NCBI RefSeq assembly: GCF_015477605.1
Contig: NZ_JADLQX010000010.1
Span: forward strand, 172,384 to 236,383
DNA length: 64,000 nt
DNA from: Nocardia amamiensis
GTDB taxonomy: Bacteria; Actinomycetota; Actinomycetes; Mycobacteriales; Mycobacteriaceae
Direction of reading: 5' to 3'
Shown here: positions 16,366 to 24,263 of the stretch, piece after piece
Position numbering within the stretch: the first letter of the stretch is position 1
Layout: every line of letters begins with the position of its first letter
Notes under the pieces: model-generated
Seen by the model: the letters and a program-made list of their open reading frames with translations, nothing else
Database searches by the model: none
Told to the model about the DNA's origin: nothing
Made by a program: the position numbers and the translations under genes

Positions 16366-17019
16366 TCAGAACAGTTTCCACTCATCCAGCTGCCCGATCA
16401 GCCAGTCGAGTCGTTCGGGCGTCATCCGCTTCCGTACGGCGTCTTCGTCGGATTCCTGCTTGGCTCCGTACTGCCACCACGCCTCGTTCGTCAGGCGATC
16501 CATGACCAGGAAGCGATCCTTGACGGCCGGACCACGGATGACCAACGAGGCAGTGTAGGGCTCGGCTACCACGGCGTGCACCATCGAGTGGTGCAGAGCG
16601 TAGCTGGAGCCGACGAGTTCCTCTCGCGCCTGCAGCACCGGCAGTTTGGCCGGATCGACATGCTCGTCCACCTCGGCGTTGCCAAACAGATAGTGCCGGT
16701 ATTGGCCGCGCAGGATCCGGCTGGCATACGACCACCGGTGATTGTGCGGCCGGTCGAAGTAGCCGGGCAGGAAGATGTGCAGCCGAACGCGGAAGCCGGC
16801 CTCGGCGTCATCGTGCAGCACCAGCTTGTCCAGAATGTCGTAGTGCTCGCACAAGTTGAACAACTCCGGCCTAGCGGGCAAGACGGCGATCCGATTGCGC
16901 ACGATGCTGGGGTCCTCGACCAAGATGTCGAGCACTTCGATGCAGGCGGTTTCGACGGCGTCGATATCGTTCCAATCCAGGTCGCGAAGACTCTCGACCA
17001 GGGTTTCCATGGTGTCCAT
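16366..17019 (-). CDS. Cupin-like protein (cysteine dioxygenase-type fold)
   Basis: 217 residues from ATG 17019-17017. The centre reads RVRLHIFLPGYFDRPHNHRW then SYASRILRGQYRHYLFG, a cupin-type metal-binding region with paired His (RPHNH); a further HHSMVHAV may supply the last His. Cupins of this type bind Fe(II) or Mn(II) and act as dioxygenases or isomerases. The start overlaps the stop of the radical SAM gene (TGATG), so the two are co-translated. Substrate unknown. Confidence 0.65.
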   Translation of the reverse strand: MDTMETLVESLRDLDWNDIDAVETACIEVLDILVEDPSIVRNRIAVLPARPELFNLCEHYDILDKLVLHDDAEAGFRVRLHIFLPGYFDRPHNHRWSYASRILRGQYRHYLFGNAEVDEHVDPAKLPVLQAREELVGSSYALHHSMVHAVVAEPYTASLVIRGPAVKDRFLVMDRLTNEAWWQYGAKQESDEDAVRKRMTPERLDWLIGQLDEWKLF

Positions 17020-18173
17020 CAGGCAGGCTCGCTTTCGGGTTTGGCGCTGGACTTCCACAACCGGCAGACCGGCACGATGTCGTCGTAGGCAGCACACGAC
17101 GCCTTGCCCATCACCAGCTCCTCGGCCGGGCAGCCACCCTGGCAGGCACTGGCTTTGCAACCGCCGCAGGAGCTTTCGGCCAGCGCGCTGGTGAACAGGT
17201 CGAACTCATTGACCCCGTGATTCAGCTGCACCTGACCGTCGACCATCTGCGCGAAGTGCAGCTCGGTGTCGAACAGATAGGAGCAGACGTAGCAGCGGCC
17301 GTCCGGGAAGATCGAGATCCGATCTAAGGTCCGGCCGATGCACCCCTGGTAACCCTCGGCGGCGTAGCGCTCCATTTGGTCACGCCGGGCATAGGTCGGC
17401 TGATACCACACCCGCGTGTTATACTGTGGTGCAACAACATTCAAGTTGTCGCAGAAGTCCACCCACTCCTGCGGATTCATGGCCATCTCCGGGTTGCCGT
17501 GCCCGGTGCCGATGGTCGAGAAGACATGGAACTTCACCAGGCTGACCCCGAGCTGATCGGCAATGTCGAGCAGTTGCAGCACGTCCTGCTCGTTCGCCTT
17601 GTTCACCGTGCAGATGATGCGGGTGTCGAAACCGCGGCGGGTCAGTTCGGCGGTGGTTTCCAGCGCCTGGGTGAAGGTCCCCGCACCACGGATCGCATCG
17701 TGGCTGTCGCCGCTACCCCCGTCCAAACTGACTTGGATGTAGGCGAAATCCTCGGGTTCGAGCTTGCGGAACTTCTTGAGCGCGGGCTTCTGGGCGTTGG
17801 TCGTGGTGATGACGTGCTTGTAGCCCAATTTCCGACTGAGACGAATCGCCTCGCAGTAGTGCGGGTGCAGCGTCGGCTCGCCACCGAGGATGGTCAGCTT
17901 GTCACCGCCCATCCGCCGCCAGGTGGTCAGGGTGTCCACAATCTGCGGCAAGGGCATCTTGAGCGCGCGGTCCAGCCGCTCACCCATGTAGCAGTGTTCG
18001 CAGCGTAATTGGCACGCTTCGGTGATGTAGAGGTAGACGTTGCGGAACCGGCCGTACGCGACGCGGTCAATCCGGTCCGGTTCAGGAACGTCGGCACCAC
18101 GGGGCATGCGGGCATGGCCATAGCGGTCGCCGTTGGCTCGCAGGCCAGGGGTAGGCAGATCAACGGTTGTCAT
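17019..18173 (-). CDS. Radical SAM/SPASM-domain enzyme
   Basis: 384 residues from ATG 18173-18171. The [4Fe-4S]/SAM motif CQLRCEHC supplies Cys 54, 58 and 61; ILGGEPTLHP is the GGE motif. The C terminus has SPASM-type auxiliary-cluster cysteines (GRCYVCSY, then SCGGCKASACQGGCPAEE and SCAAYDD-VC). Such enzymes modify peptides or small molecules through 5'-deoxyadenosyl radicals. No precursor peptide was seen next to it, and its neighbours are kinases and a NUDIX enzyme, so a nucleotide or sugar substrate is as likely as a RiPP. Overlaps both neighbours (ATGA and TGATG). Confidence 0.88.
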   Translation of the reverse strand: MTTVDLPTPGLRANGDRYGHARMPRGADVPEPDRIDRVAYGRFRNVYLYITEACQLRCEHCYMGERLDRALKMPLPQIVDTLTTWRRMGGDKLTILGGEPTLHPHYCEAIRLSRKLGYKHVITTTNAQKPALKKFRKLEPEDFAYIQVSLDGGSGDSHDAIRGAGTFTQALETTAELTRRGFDTRIICTVNKANEQDVLQLLDIADQLGVSLVKFHVFSTIGTGHGNPEMAMNPQEWVDFCDNLNVVAPQYNTRVWYQPTYARRDQMERYAAEGYQGCIGRTLDRISIFPDGRCYVCSYLFDTELHFAQMVDGQVQLNHGVNEFDLFTSALAESSCGGCKASACQGGCPAEELVMGKASCAAYDDIVPVCRLWKSSAKPESEPA

Positions 18174-18850
18174 CGTGGTGCACTCCGGGAAATAAGCAGC
18201 GGGGCAAGTAAATTGGCCGCCCCGTCGATGGTGTTGGTGGTGTCGAGCTGGGTGAGGGTGACATCGGCACGGGCGAAGCCATCGCGGATGCCGACTGCCG
18301 CCTGGTGGTAGCGCTGCATACGCGCTTTGAACAGCCGCGGTGAATCGCCGCGTCGGGGATGCAGCAAGCCCCCGCACCGGCCGCACTGCCACGGGTCGGC
18401 ATCACTCGGGATCGCCGGCAAGCGGGGATCGTTGATCGGGTCACGCTCGCAGCGATGGCAGACCTTCCGGTTCCGGGCGCGCTGCCGGAGCGTCTTGACG
18501 TCGGTCACCACTTCGATGGCTTCGATGTGGCAGGGCGTCAGCGACGACAGGATCGCCAGCAGCTGATCAACCTGCGCCGCGGAACCGGGAAAATTGTCGA
18601 GCAGCACTGCCTGAACCGTCGGGTCCGCATTGACGGTCTCGAAGTAGGAGCGGAGTGCTGCTGCGACGGTGTAGTCGTCGATCCACCCCAACTGCTCCGG
18701 CGTAACCGCCGTTGCGGCCAGCACCTCCTGCGAGACATGCTCCCGCAGTCGGAACACCCGGCGCCCAGGTGCCGATCCGAGCTGCATCGTCAGCGTCGTT
18801 TTGCCCGCTGCTGGCGGACCAAAGATGGGAACTACTAGGGACAACGCCAC
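18170..18850 (-). CDS. Adenylate kinase-like P-loop nucleotide kinase
   Basis: 226 residues from GTG 18850 with GAAAGGGG upstream. P-loop FGPPAAGKTT at residues ~10-19, an AVLLDNFPGSAAQVDQL stretch equivalent to the Adk DGFPR region, and a LID with two Cys pairs (CHRCERD and CGRCGG), as in zinc-containing bacterial Adk. It is divergent from housekeeping Adk in sequence and length, so a specialised nucleoside monophosphate kinase is likely. First gene of a minus-strand operon with the radical SAM and cupin genes. Confidence 0.8.
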   Translation of the reverse strand: MALSLVVPIFGPPAAGKTTLTMQLGSAPGRRVFRLREHVSQEVLAATAVTPEQLGWIDDYTVAAALRSYFETVNADPTVQAVLLDNFPGSAAQVDQLLAILSSLTPCHIEAIEVVTDVKTLRQRARNRKVCHRCERDPINDPRLPAIPSDADPWQCGRCGGLLHPRRGDSPRLFKARMQRYHQAAVGIRDGFARADVTLTQLDTTNTIDGAANLLAPLLISRSAPR

Positions 18851-18942
18851 GGCCTACCCCTTTCCTCGGCAAGGTTTTCGTGACCCGCCCAAGGGTCGGT
18901 TTCTGGGGTGAAAAGGGCCACGACAAGGGGGTATTCGGGGTA

Positions 18943-18971
18943 TGTATGAAACGTATAGCGTCGCCTGTCAA
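18943..18971 (-). promoter_or_regulatory. Possible promoter for the kinase-radical SAM-cupin operon
   Basis: On the minus strand TTGACA (18971-18966) is a perfect -35; 17 bases on, CATACA (18948-18943) is a weak -10. The stretch between includes TATACGTTTCATACATA, partly symmetric, which could bind the regulator encoded divergently at 19040. Confidence 0.35.
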
Positions 18972-19039
18972 GCGCTGGTAGGGTCACGCGACCAAAGCGA
19001 AACGGCGAGAAAACCCAGGAAAACCCGGGAGCGGCCATC

Positions 19040-20479
19040 ATGACGCGGGGACCCCAGACAGAGCGGTACTGCGCTCGTTGTGGGAGCAGGCTCAATCGGT
19101 ACAATCTTGAATCGCGTTGCGCGCCATGCGAAATCGCGCTCCGGGATGAACGACAGCAGCCGTCGCCGGTACCACCAGCCTTCTGGCAAACCGATCAGAT
19201 GCGCGATGCGCTCGCCACTTGGCACATGGGCCGGGTGATCTTCGCCTACCGCACGCACCCATTTCACCATCGGCCCCTGCCGCAGGAGCTGGTTGCCACC
19301 TGGCTTGGCCTCACCCAGGCCCAACTCAGCCGTATCGAGAAGGGGCCAGCACCCGAGCAACTGTCGAAACTGATCCGTTGGGCGGAGGCGCTGGAAGTGC
19401 CGCCCGAGCTGCTTTGGTTCAAGCTGCCAGCAAAGTCCGGCGCTACGCTCGGTGATGTGAAACGCCAGGAATTTGTTCGCGCCGCGCTGGGCGTCACTGC
19501 GGCGGTCGCGACCAAACAGCCGCTGCTGGATTTGCTGGCCCAGCTTGAACCAACGCCTGTCCCGTCGACGGTCGGCCTGGCGGAAATCGAGCAGGTGCGA
19601 ACTGCCGCGCGCGAGTTCAGCTCCTGGGATCACACCTACGGCGGTGGCCTGGTTCGAGAAGCGGTCTCGGCCCAGCTTCGCTATGCCGTGAACTTGCTGG
19701 GTGCCAGTTGTGCCGAGAAGCACCGCATGGACCTGCACAGCGCAGTCGGGTTCCTTGGACATACGGCCGGGTTCATGGCCTTCGATGCCTACGCGCACGC
19801 TGATGCCCGCAGCATGTTTCAGCTCGGGCTGACCTGCGCCGAAGAGGTCGGCAACTGGCACCTTCGAGGCAAGGTGTTGTCGTCTATGGCTCGTCAGGCC
19901 ATCTGGTGCGGGCACCCCGACGATGGGCTCACCTTCATCGAACTGGCTATGGTCCGGGCTGATCGACTAACGGCGACGGAGCGGGCCATGCTGCACGCGG
20001 CAAGAGCCCGAGCGCTGGCCAAACTGCACCGCACCGACGAAGCCGTGCGAGCGGTTGGACAAGCTGACGAGGAGTTCGCGCAGGCGGCGCCGGAGAACGA
20101 TCCGCCCTGGATGGCCTACTACGACCATGCCCAGCACTCCGGCGATACCGGGCATGCCTTGTTCGATGTGGCACTCGAAGGCCGGTTCGTCGGTGAGGCC
20201 CGGCAACGATTGGAGATTGCCGTTGCCGGACACACCGACGCCTTTGTCCGCTCGCGGGCAATATCTGGCATCAAGCTGGCGTCGCTCACCATGGCCACTG
20301 GCGATCCGGTAGAGGCTGCCTCCTTCGGCCAGACTGCGCTCGGCGACGCTGGACACCTTCGTTCCCGCCGGGCGGCGGATGATCTGCGTGAGCTTCGCAT
20401 GTTCACCCAGCCACATGCCCAAACAACGGAGGTTGATGAACTGCGCTCGCAGATCGACAGCACGCTGGTTTCCGCATGA
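19040..20479 (+). CDS. HTH regulator with zinc ribbon and TPR-like domain
   Basis: 479 residues. The N terminus has a small zinc ribbon (CARCGSRLNRYNLESRCAPC, residues ~11-30). Residues ~60-120 are an XRE-type HTH (LPQELVATWLGLTQAQLSRI then EKGPAPEQLSKLIRWAEALE). The remaining ~350 residues are TPR-like helices, as in actinobacterial Xre-TPR sensor regulators. It is divergent from the kinase operon and its stop overlaps the phosphotransferase start (ATGA). It probably controls the cluster in response to a ligand or peptide bound by the TPR part. Confidence 0.8.
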   Translation: MTRGPQTERYCARCGSRLNRYNLESRCAPCEIALRDERQQPSPVPPAFWQTDQMRDALATWHMGRVIFAYRTHPFHHRPLPQELVATWLGLTQAQLSRIEKGPAPEQLSKLIRWAEALEVPPELLWFKLPAKSGATLGDVKRQEFVRAALGVTAAVATKQPLLDLLAQLEPTPVPSTVGLAEIEQVRTAAREFSSWDHTYGGGLVREAVSAQLRYAVNLLGASCAEKHRMDLHSAVGFLGHTAGFMAFDAYAHADARSMFQLGLTCAEEVGNWHLRGKVLSSMARQAIWCGHPDDGLTFIELAMVRADRLTATERAMLHAARARALAKLHRTDEAVRAVGQADEEFAQAAPENDPPWMAYYDHAQHSGDTGHALFDVALEGRFVGEARQRLEIAVAGHTDAFVRSRAISGIKLASLTMATGDPVEAASFGQTALGDAGHLRSRRAADDLRELRMFTQPHAQTTEVDELRSQIDSTLVSA

Positions 20480-21372
20480 CGGACGTGACCGGAACCGATT
20501 GGCTGGCGATCGTGCGTTCGGCCGGCACCGCGGTCGGCCTGGACGTGGACCATGCCGAACCGATTCAGGTCAGTGAGAACGCCATCTACCGGCTACCAGG
20601 ATCGGTTGTCGCTCGGGTGAGTCGGCCAGGGCAACTGGCAGCAGCACGGCGCGAGGTCAACGTGGCTCGCTGGTTGCAGCAATCCGGCGTTCCAGCGGTG
20701 CAGGTTGTTCCTGATGTCGACCAGCCCGTCGAGGTCGAAGGCCACGCGATTACCTTCTGGCGCGAACTACCGCCGCACCATCAGGGCACCCCGACGCAGG
20801 TCGCTGCCCTGCTCAAGCAGCTCCACCATCTGCCGATTCCAACCGAACTCAACCTCGGGAGAATCGCGCCGTTCGTGCGGCTGGACGAGCGGATCGCCGC
20901 CGCCCATACCCTGTCGGATCCCGATAGGCGTTGGCTCCGAGAACATTTGGCGGACCTCCGGCAACGGTGGGAGTCGCTTCCGAAGGGGCTTCCTTGGTCT
21001 GTGATCCACGGGGATGCCTGGATCGGCAACGTGGCGGCGATAGAAGATGGTGAGGCCGTCCTCCTCGATCTGGAGCGGACATCGGTCGGGCCACCGGAAT
21101 GGGATCTGGTGCACACGGCGATCAAGCAGAGTTCGTTCGGGTGGATCACCGAACAGCAGTACGCCGAGTTCTGTCAGGTGTACGGCCATGATGTCGCCAC
21201 CTGGGAGGGGTTCGAGCTGCTGCGGGACATCCGGGAACTACGGATGACCACGATGGCGGCGCAGGCAGCCACAGCCAATCCGGCCTACCAGGAGCAAGCG
21301 CTTCATCGACTGGGGTGCATCCGAGGGGAATGGGGATCGCGGCCTTGGGCAGGGTGGACTGCGCTCTCCTAA
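20476..21372 (+). CDS. Aminoglycoside phosphotransferase (APH)-fold kinase
   Basis: 298 residues. The APH/ChoK catalytic loop HGDAWIGN (with Asp and Asn) is followed by the metal-binding strand VLLDLERTSVGPPEWDL; the N-lobe has a Lys/Arg-containing strand (SVVARVSRPGQLAAARREVN) for ATP. APH-fold kinases phosphorylate hydroxyls of antibiotics, choline or sugars. Coupled to the HTH gene, it looks like part of a dedicated small-molecule pathway or sensor rather than a resistance gene; substrate unknown. The 139 bases after it show a possible -10 TATATT (21475-21480) for the next gene. Confidence 0.8.
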   Translation: MTDVTGTDWLAIVRSAGTAVGLDVDHAEPIQVSENAIYRLPGSVVARVSRPGQLAAARREVNVARWLQQSGVPAVQVVPDVDQPVEVEGHAITFWRELPPHHQGTPTQVAALLKQLHHLPIPTELNLGRIAPFVRLDERIAAAHTLSDPDRRWLREHLADLRQRWESLPKGLPWSVIHGDAWIGNVAAIEDGEAVLLDLERTSVGPPEWDLVHTAIKQSSFGWITEQQYAEFCQVYGHDVATWEGFELLRDIRELRMTTMAAQAATANPAYQEQALHRLGCIRGEWGSRPWAGWTALS

Positions 21373-21511
21373 CGTGGTGAACGCACAGCGTGGCGCAACC
21401 TCGCGACAGATGGACGGACGTACGCTGATAGCCGACCACGCTCAGGCGGCCGGTCGATCACTAGTTGCTAAAGATATATTGGTACGTGCGTAGTGACGGA
21501 GAAGTCCACTA

Positions 21512-22321
21512 ATGGAAGATCACCAGCTGGACCTGGGGGACGAAGCCCAAGCGGGAGCGGTCGCACGATATTCCGAGGAGGATCAGAGTGCTCTTGAAGC
21601 ACACTACGACCGATTCCTCGGAGATAACCGATTCCGTATGTTCCATGAGAGAATATCTGAGTATGTACACCTCGATATCTACATATACGGAACATCGCCA
21701 ACACGACCATTTGTCACCCTCGCTACGTCAGGCATGGGAGCAGCGGACGTTCCACGTGATAGCACCAAGCCAACCCGTCGTTCCGAACTGGTGACATACG
21801 TACCACATGATTGGGACTTTTCCTCACCGGAAGCAGCATGGCTATTTGCTCGGTTATTTGAGTTAGCGAGATTTCCTCACTCATCGCAAGAGGTGATGGC
21901 CAAACATCATACGATGTGCATATTTGACGAGAGAACCAATCTCGCCGATGCCTTGTTTCCCGGTTCGCTGCTCACACATTGGTACCTTCGCTCGCTAATC
22001 AATGAACCGGAAGAGATCGATCATCTTATCCTGCCAAGCGGGCAACATCTGAACTTCATGTGGCCGTATCCCATAACTCGGCATGAGTATTATTTCGCCA
22101 CACAGGCATCGGAAACCACCGACTTGGAAGTGGAGTTGGCAACTCACGCACCGATACCGATTGATATCCATCGGCAATGCATATTCTCTCCCGAGAATCG
22201 CCACCAAAAACGTACGCGCCTGAAGGAACAAAAGCGCCTCGCGCGGGCAATGCCAAAGACTCCTTGGATGGAGATACCTTGCGACTTGCATCCACAACAG
22301 TTCACGGAGCCCAGAAAATAG
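21512..22321 (+). CDS. Suppressor-of-fused (SUFU) domain protein
   Basis: 269 residues. It matches the bacterial SUFU pattern: HLDIYIYGTSPTRPFVTLAT then SGMGAADVP, VTYVPHDWDF, FELARFPHSSQEVMAKHHTM and FMWPYPITRHEYYFA. In bacteria SUFU domains often act as immunity proteins against secreted polymorphic toxins, or occur near contact-dependent systems. The gene is AT-richer than the kinase cluster. Its stop is four bases before the next start, so the two probably act together. No toxin gene was identified nearby. Confidence 0.75.
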   Translation: MEDHQLDLGDEAQAGAVARYSEEDQSALEAHYDRFLGDNRFRMFHERISEYVHLDIYIYGTSPTRPFVTLATSGMGAADVPRDSTKPTRRSELVTYVPHDWDFSSPEAAWLFARLFELARFPHSSQEVMAKHHTMCIFDERTNLADALFPGSLLTHWYLRSLINEPEEIDHLILPSGQHLNFMWPYPITRHEYYFATQASETTDLEVELATHAPIPIDIHRQCIFSPENRHQKRTRLKEQKRLARAMPKTPWMEIPCDLHPQQFTEPRK

Positions 22322-22325
22322 TAAT

Positions 22326-22862
22326 ATGGCACAATCTATAAGCTGGGCTCAGATCGTCCTGAGTACTGTTTCCGGAGCGACAGCCGGTGGCGTGGTGAAC
22401 ATTCTCGCCGGTTCAACCAAGGCAGAACGTGAGGAGCGAGGCAAACGGCGAATTGATGCACGAGCAGACGTCGGAAAATCTCTGCGCACTTTTCGCCACG
22501 AGTACAGGCGCGCGCGGCTTCAGCGGCTTGAAAATCAGACTGTCGAAGTGGATCAGGTTTTCAAGGCAGCGCTACAGCTGGCATCGGCGACCAACACGGC
22601 AATGCGTGCCTTGTCAGCTATTGAGCGCCTTCGTCTCCGGCGAGGTGTCGCATCAGTTATCGGTGCTGAAACGATCGGGTTAGCGAATCTTCAGCCTGAC
22701 GGTGCAGAGGAGATCGACGGCGCAGCGCTTCACATGGCAGCTGAAAAGTACCGCCGCGATCCGCAAGTATCAATTCGACAGTTGATCGAGCTCGACCCAA
22801 CGGAGCCATCGTGGGATCTTCGATCGAATCGCATCGAACGACTTGCGCGTAAATATCCCTGA
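22326..22862 (+). CDS. Membrane-anchored protein paired with the SUFU gene
   Basis: 178 residues. One N-terminal hydrophobic segment (WAQIVLSTVSGATAGGVVNI) is followed by a charged, helical cytoplasmic part (AEREERGKRRIDARADVGKS; FKAALQLASATNTAMRALSA). No family recognised. No Shine-Dalgarno; translation is probably coupled to the SUFU stop. The gene ends 12 bases before the IS3 element, so it escaped disruption. Confidence 0.6.
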   Translation: MAQSISWAQIVLSTVSGATAGGVVNILAGSTKAEREERGKRRIDARADVGKSLRTFRHEYRRARLQRLENQTVEVDQVFKAALQLASATNTAMRALSAIERLRLRRGVASVIGAETIGLANLQPDGAEEIDGAALHMAAEKYRRDPQVSIRQLIELDPTEPSWDLRSNRIERLARKYP

Positions 22863-22935
22863 TGCTTGAGGACTTGACCGGTCCCCGATGACAGGACCAC
22901 CCGGTTCTTGAGTCCGGGTTGTTTTCGATCCAATT

Positions 22936-23805
22936 TCAGTTGATGCTGCAGGCCACGGGGTGGTGGGTGTGGCTGCAGCGGGCAGCGTACTCGGCCGGGG
23001 TCAGATAGCCCAGCGCCGAATGCCGATGCCGTCGATTGTGTTCGTTCTTGAAGTCGCCGATCACCACCCGGGCCTCGAGCAGGCTGGTCCAGTGGTTGCG
23101 GTTGAGACACTCAGCGCGCAGCCGCCGGTTGAACGACTCGATATGGCCGTTGTTCCACGGCGTGCCCGGCGGGATGTAGACGATCCCGACACGATCAGCG
23201 CAAAACCGTTGCAGTGCATGGGAAATCATCTCCGGACCGTTGTCCATGCGCAGCACTCGCGGCGGCCCGCCCCGCGCGGTGAACACCTTCTCCAACTCGG
23301 CGACCAGTCTTTCGGCGGTGATCGACCGCTCCACCAGGTGCAGCAGCGATTCGCGAGTGTGCTCGTCGATCATCGACGCGATCTTCACCGCTTTGCCGTC
23401 TACGGTGGAGTCGAACTGGAAGTCCAACGCCCACACCACCTTCGGTGCATCGGCGCCGATCGGCGGCACCGACGACGCACCAGCCCGCTTGCGCGGCGAA
23501 TGGGCGCGAACCTGCAAGCCCTCCTCACGCCAGAGCCGGTGCACTTTTTTCTTGTTCACCTCCGAGCCCTCATCGAACCGCAACGCCGCCCACGCCCGCC
23601 GGAACCCGTGCCCAGGGTGTTTCGTGGCATACGAACGCAACCATGCCCGCAAACCAGCGTCCGGATCGGCCGGGGACTGCGCGGCCGGCACCCGCCGATA
23701 GGTGGACCGAGCCAGCCCAACAACCTTGCACGCGAACCGCTCCGACAAGCCCATCACGTCCGTGAGCATGCCGACGACGCGGCGTCCGGCCGCTGGGCTC
23801 ACCAT
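22936..23805 (-). CDS. IS3-family transposase OrfB (rve integrase domain)
   Basis: 289 residues. An HTH_21 region (RLWREEGLQVRAHSPRKRAG) precedes a DDE catalytic core: first Asp in VVWALDFQFDSTVDGKAVKI, second in RVLRMDNGPEMISHALQRFC, and Glu in PPGTPWNNGHIESFNRRLRAE. The C terminus EHNRRHRHSALGYLTPAEYA is typical of IS407-group enzymes. It overlaps OrfA by seven bases and is normally made as an OrfAB fusion by frameshifting. No interruption seen. Confidence 0.93.
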   Translation of the reverse strand: MVSPAAGRRVVGMLTDVMGLSERFACKVVGLARSTYRRVPAAQSPADPDAGLRAWLRSYATKHPGHGFRRAWAALRFDEGSEVNKKKVHRLWREEGLQVRAHSPRKRAGASSVPPIGADAPKVVWALDFQFDSTVDGKAVKIASMIDEHTRESLLHLVERSITAERLVAELEKVFTARGGPPRVLRMDNGPEMISHALQRFCADRVGIVYIPPGTPWNNGHIESFNRRLRAECLNRNHWTSLLEARVVIGDFKNEHNRRHRHSALGYLTPAEYAARCSHTHHPVACSIN

Positions 23806-24068
23806 TTTCCCTTGGCGATCTCCCGCACCAGCTCCGACTCGGCCAGCAGCCGCTTCAGGCGGGCGTTCTGTTCCCGCAGTTCCTTCAGCTCCTTGGCTGC
23901 ATCGGTATCCATCCCGCCGTATTGCCGGCGCCAGTTATACAACGTCGCCGCCGACACTCCCAGCTCGGCGGCGACCTGCTCGCCAGTGCACCCCTCGGCA
24001 GCCAGCTCGTCGGCACGCCGCAGCTTCCGCACGATCTCCTCCGCGGAATGCCGCTTGCGTCCAGCCAT
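23799..24068 (-). CDS. IS3-family transposase OrfA
   Basis: 89 residues. HTH domain (RKRHSAEEIVRKLRRADELA, then QVAAELGVSAATLYNWRRQY) followed by a leucine-zipper-like stretch (ELKELREQNARLKRLLAESE), typical of IS3/IS407 OrfA. Near its end the mRNA carries G GGA AAA, a canonical X XXY YYZ slippery heptamer in the right frame; a -1 shift there leads into OrfB to give the OrfAB transposase. Confidence 0.92.
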   Translation of the reverse strand: MAGRKRHSAEEIVRKLRRADELAAEGCTGEQVAAELGVSAATLYNWRRQYGGMDTDAAKELKELREQNARLKRLLAESELVREIAKGKW

Positions 24069-24263
24069 GATCCCTATCGTCCCTTCCAGCCCTCACCAGG
24101 GCCAACAGGACTCTAGTACCGAGCGGTCTCATTCACTGGGAACGGGCCAGACTGAGTCGTGAAAATTGCCATTCGGCCTAAAATCCACATCCAGTTTTCT
24201 TCGGGATCTATTGATGTTGCTCTCGGAAGGAGTTAAAACAGTAAAGGTAAGAGGAGAATCAAG

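Larger units (their letters stand above)
22875..24149 (-). mobile_element. Intact IS3-family (IS407-group) insertion sequence
   Basis: 1275-bp element with imperfect terminal inverted repeats: left end TGACCGGTCCCC-GATGACAG, right end (minus strand) TGGCCCGTTCCCAGTGAATG, i.e. TG...CA boundaries. It is flanked by a 4-bp direct repeat GACT (22871-22874 and 24150-24153), the target duplication size of the IS407 group. It encodes OrfA and OrfB with a -1 frameshift signal. The intact duplication and open frames indicate a recent insertion between the SUFU pair and the 24264 gene. Confidence 0.9.

Noticed and set aside
17019..18173. Prokaryotic viperin (antiviral radical SAM)
   Set aside because: A nucleotide kinase neighbour fits viperin, but the protein has a SPASM-type C terminus with extra cysteines and lacks the viperin-like N-x-x-C pattern, so I do not call it viperin.
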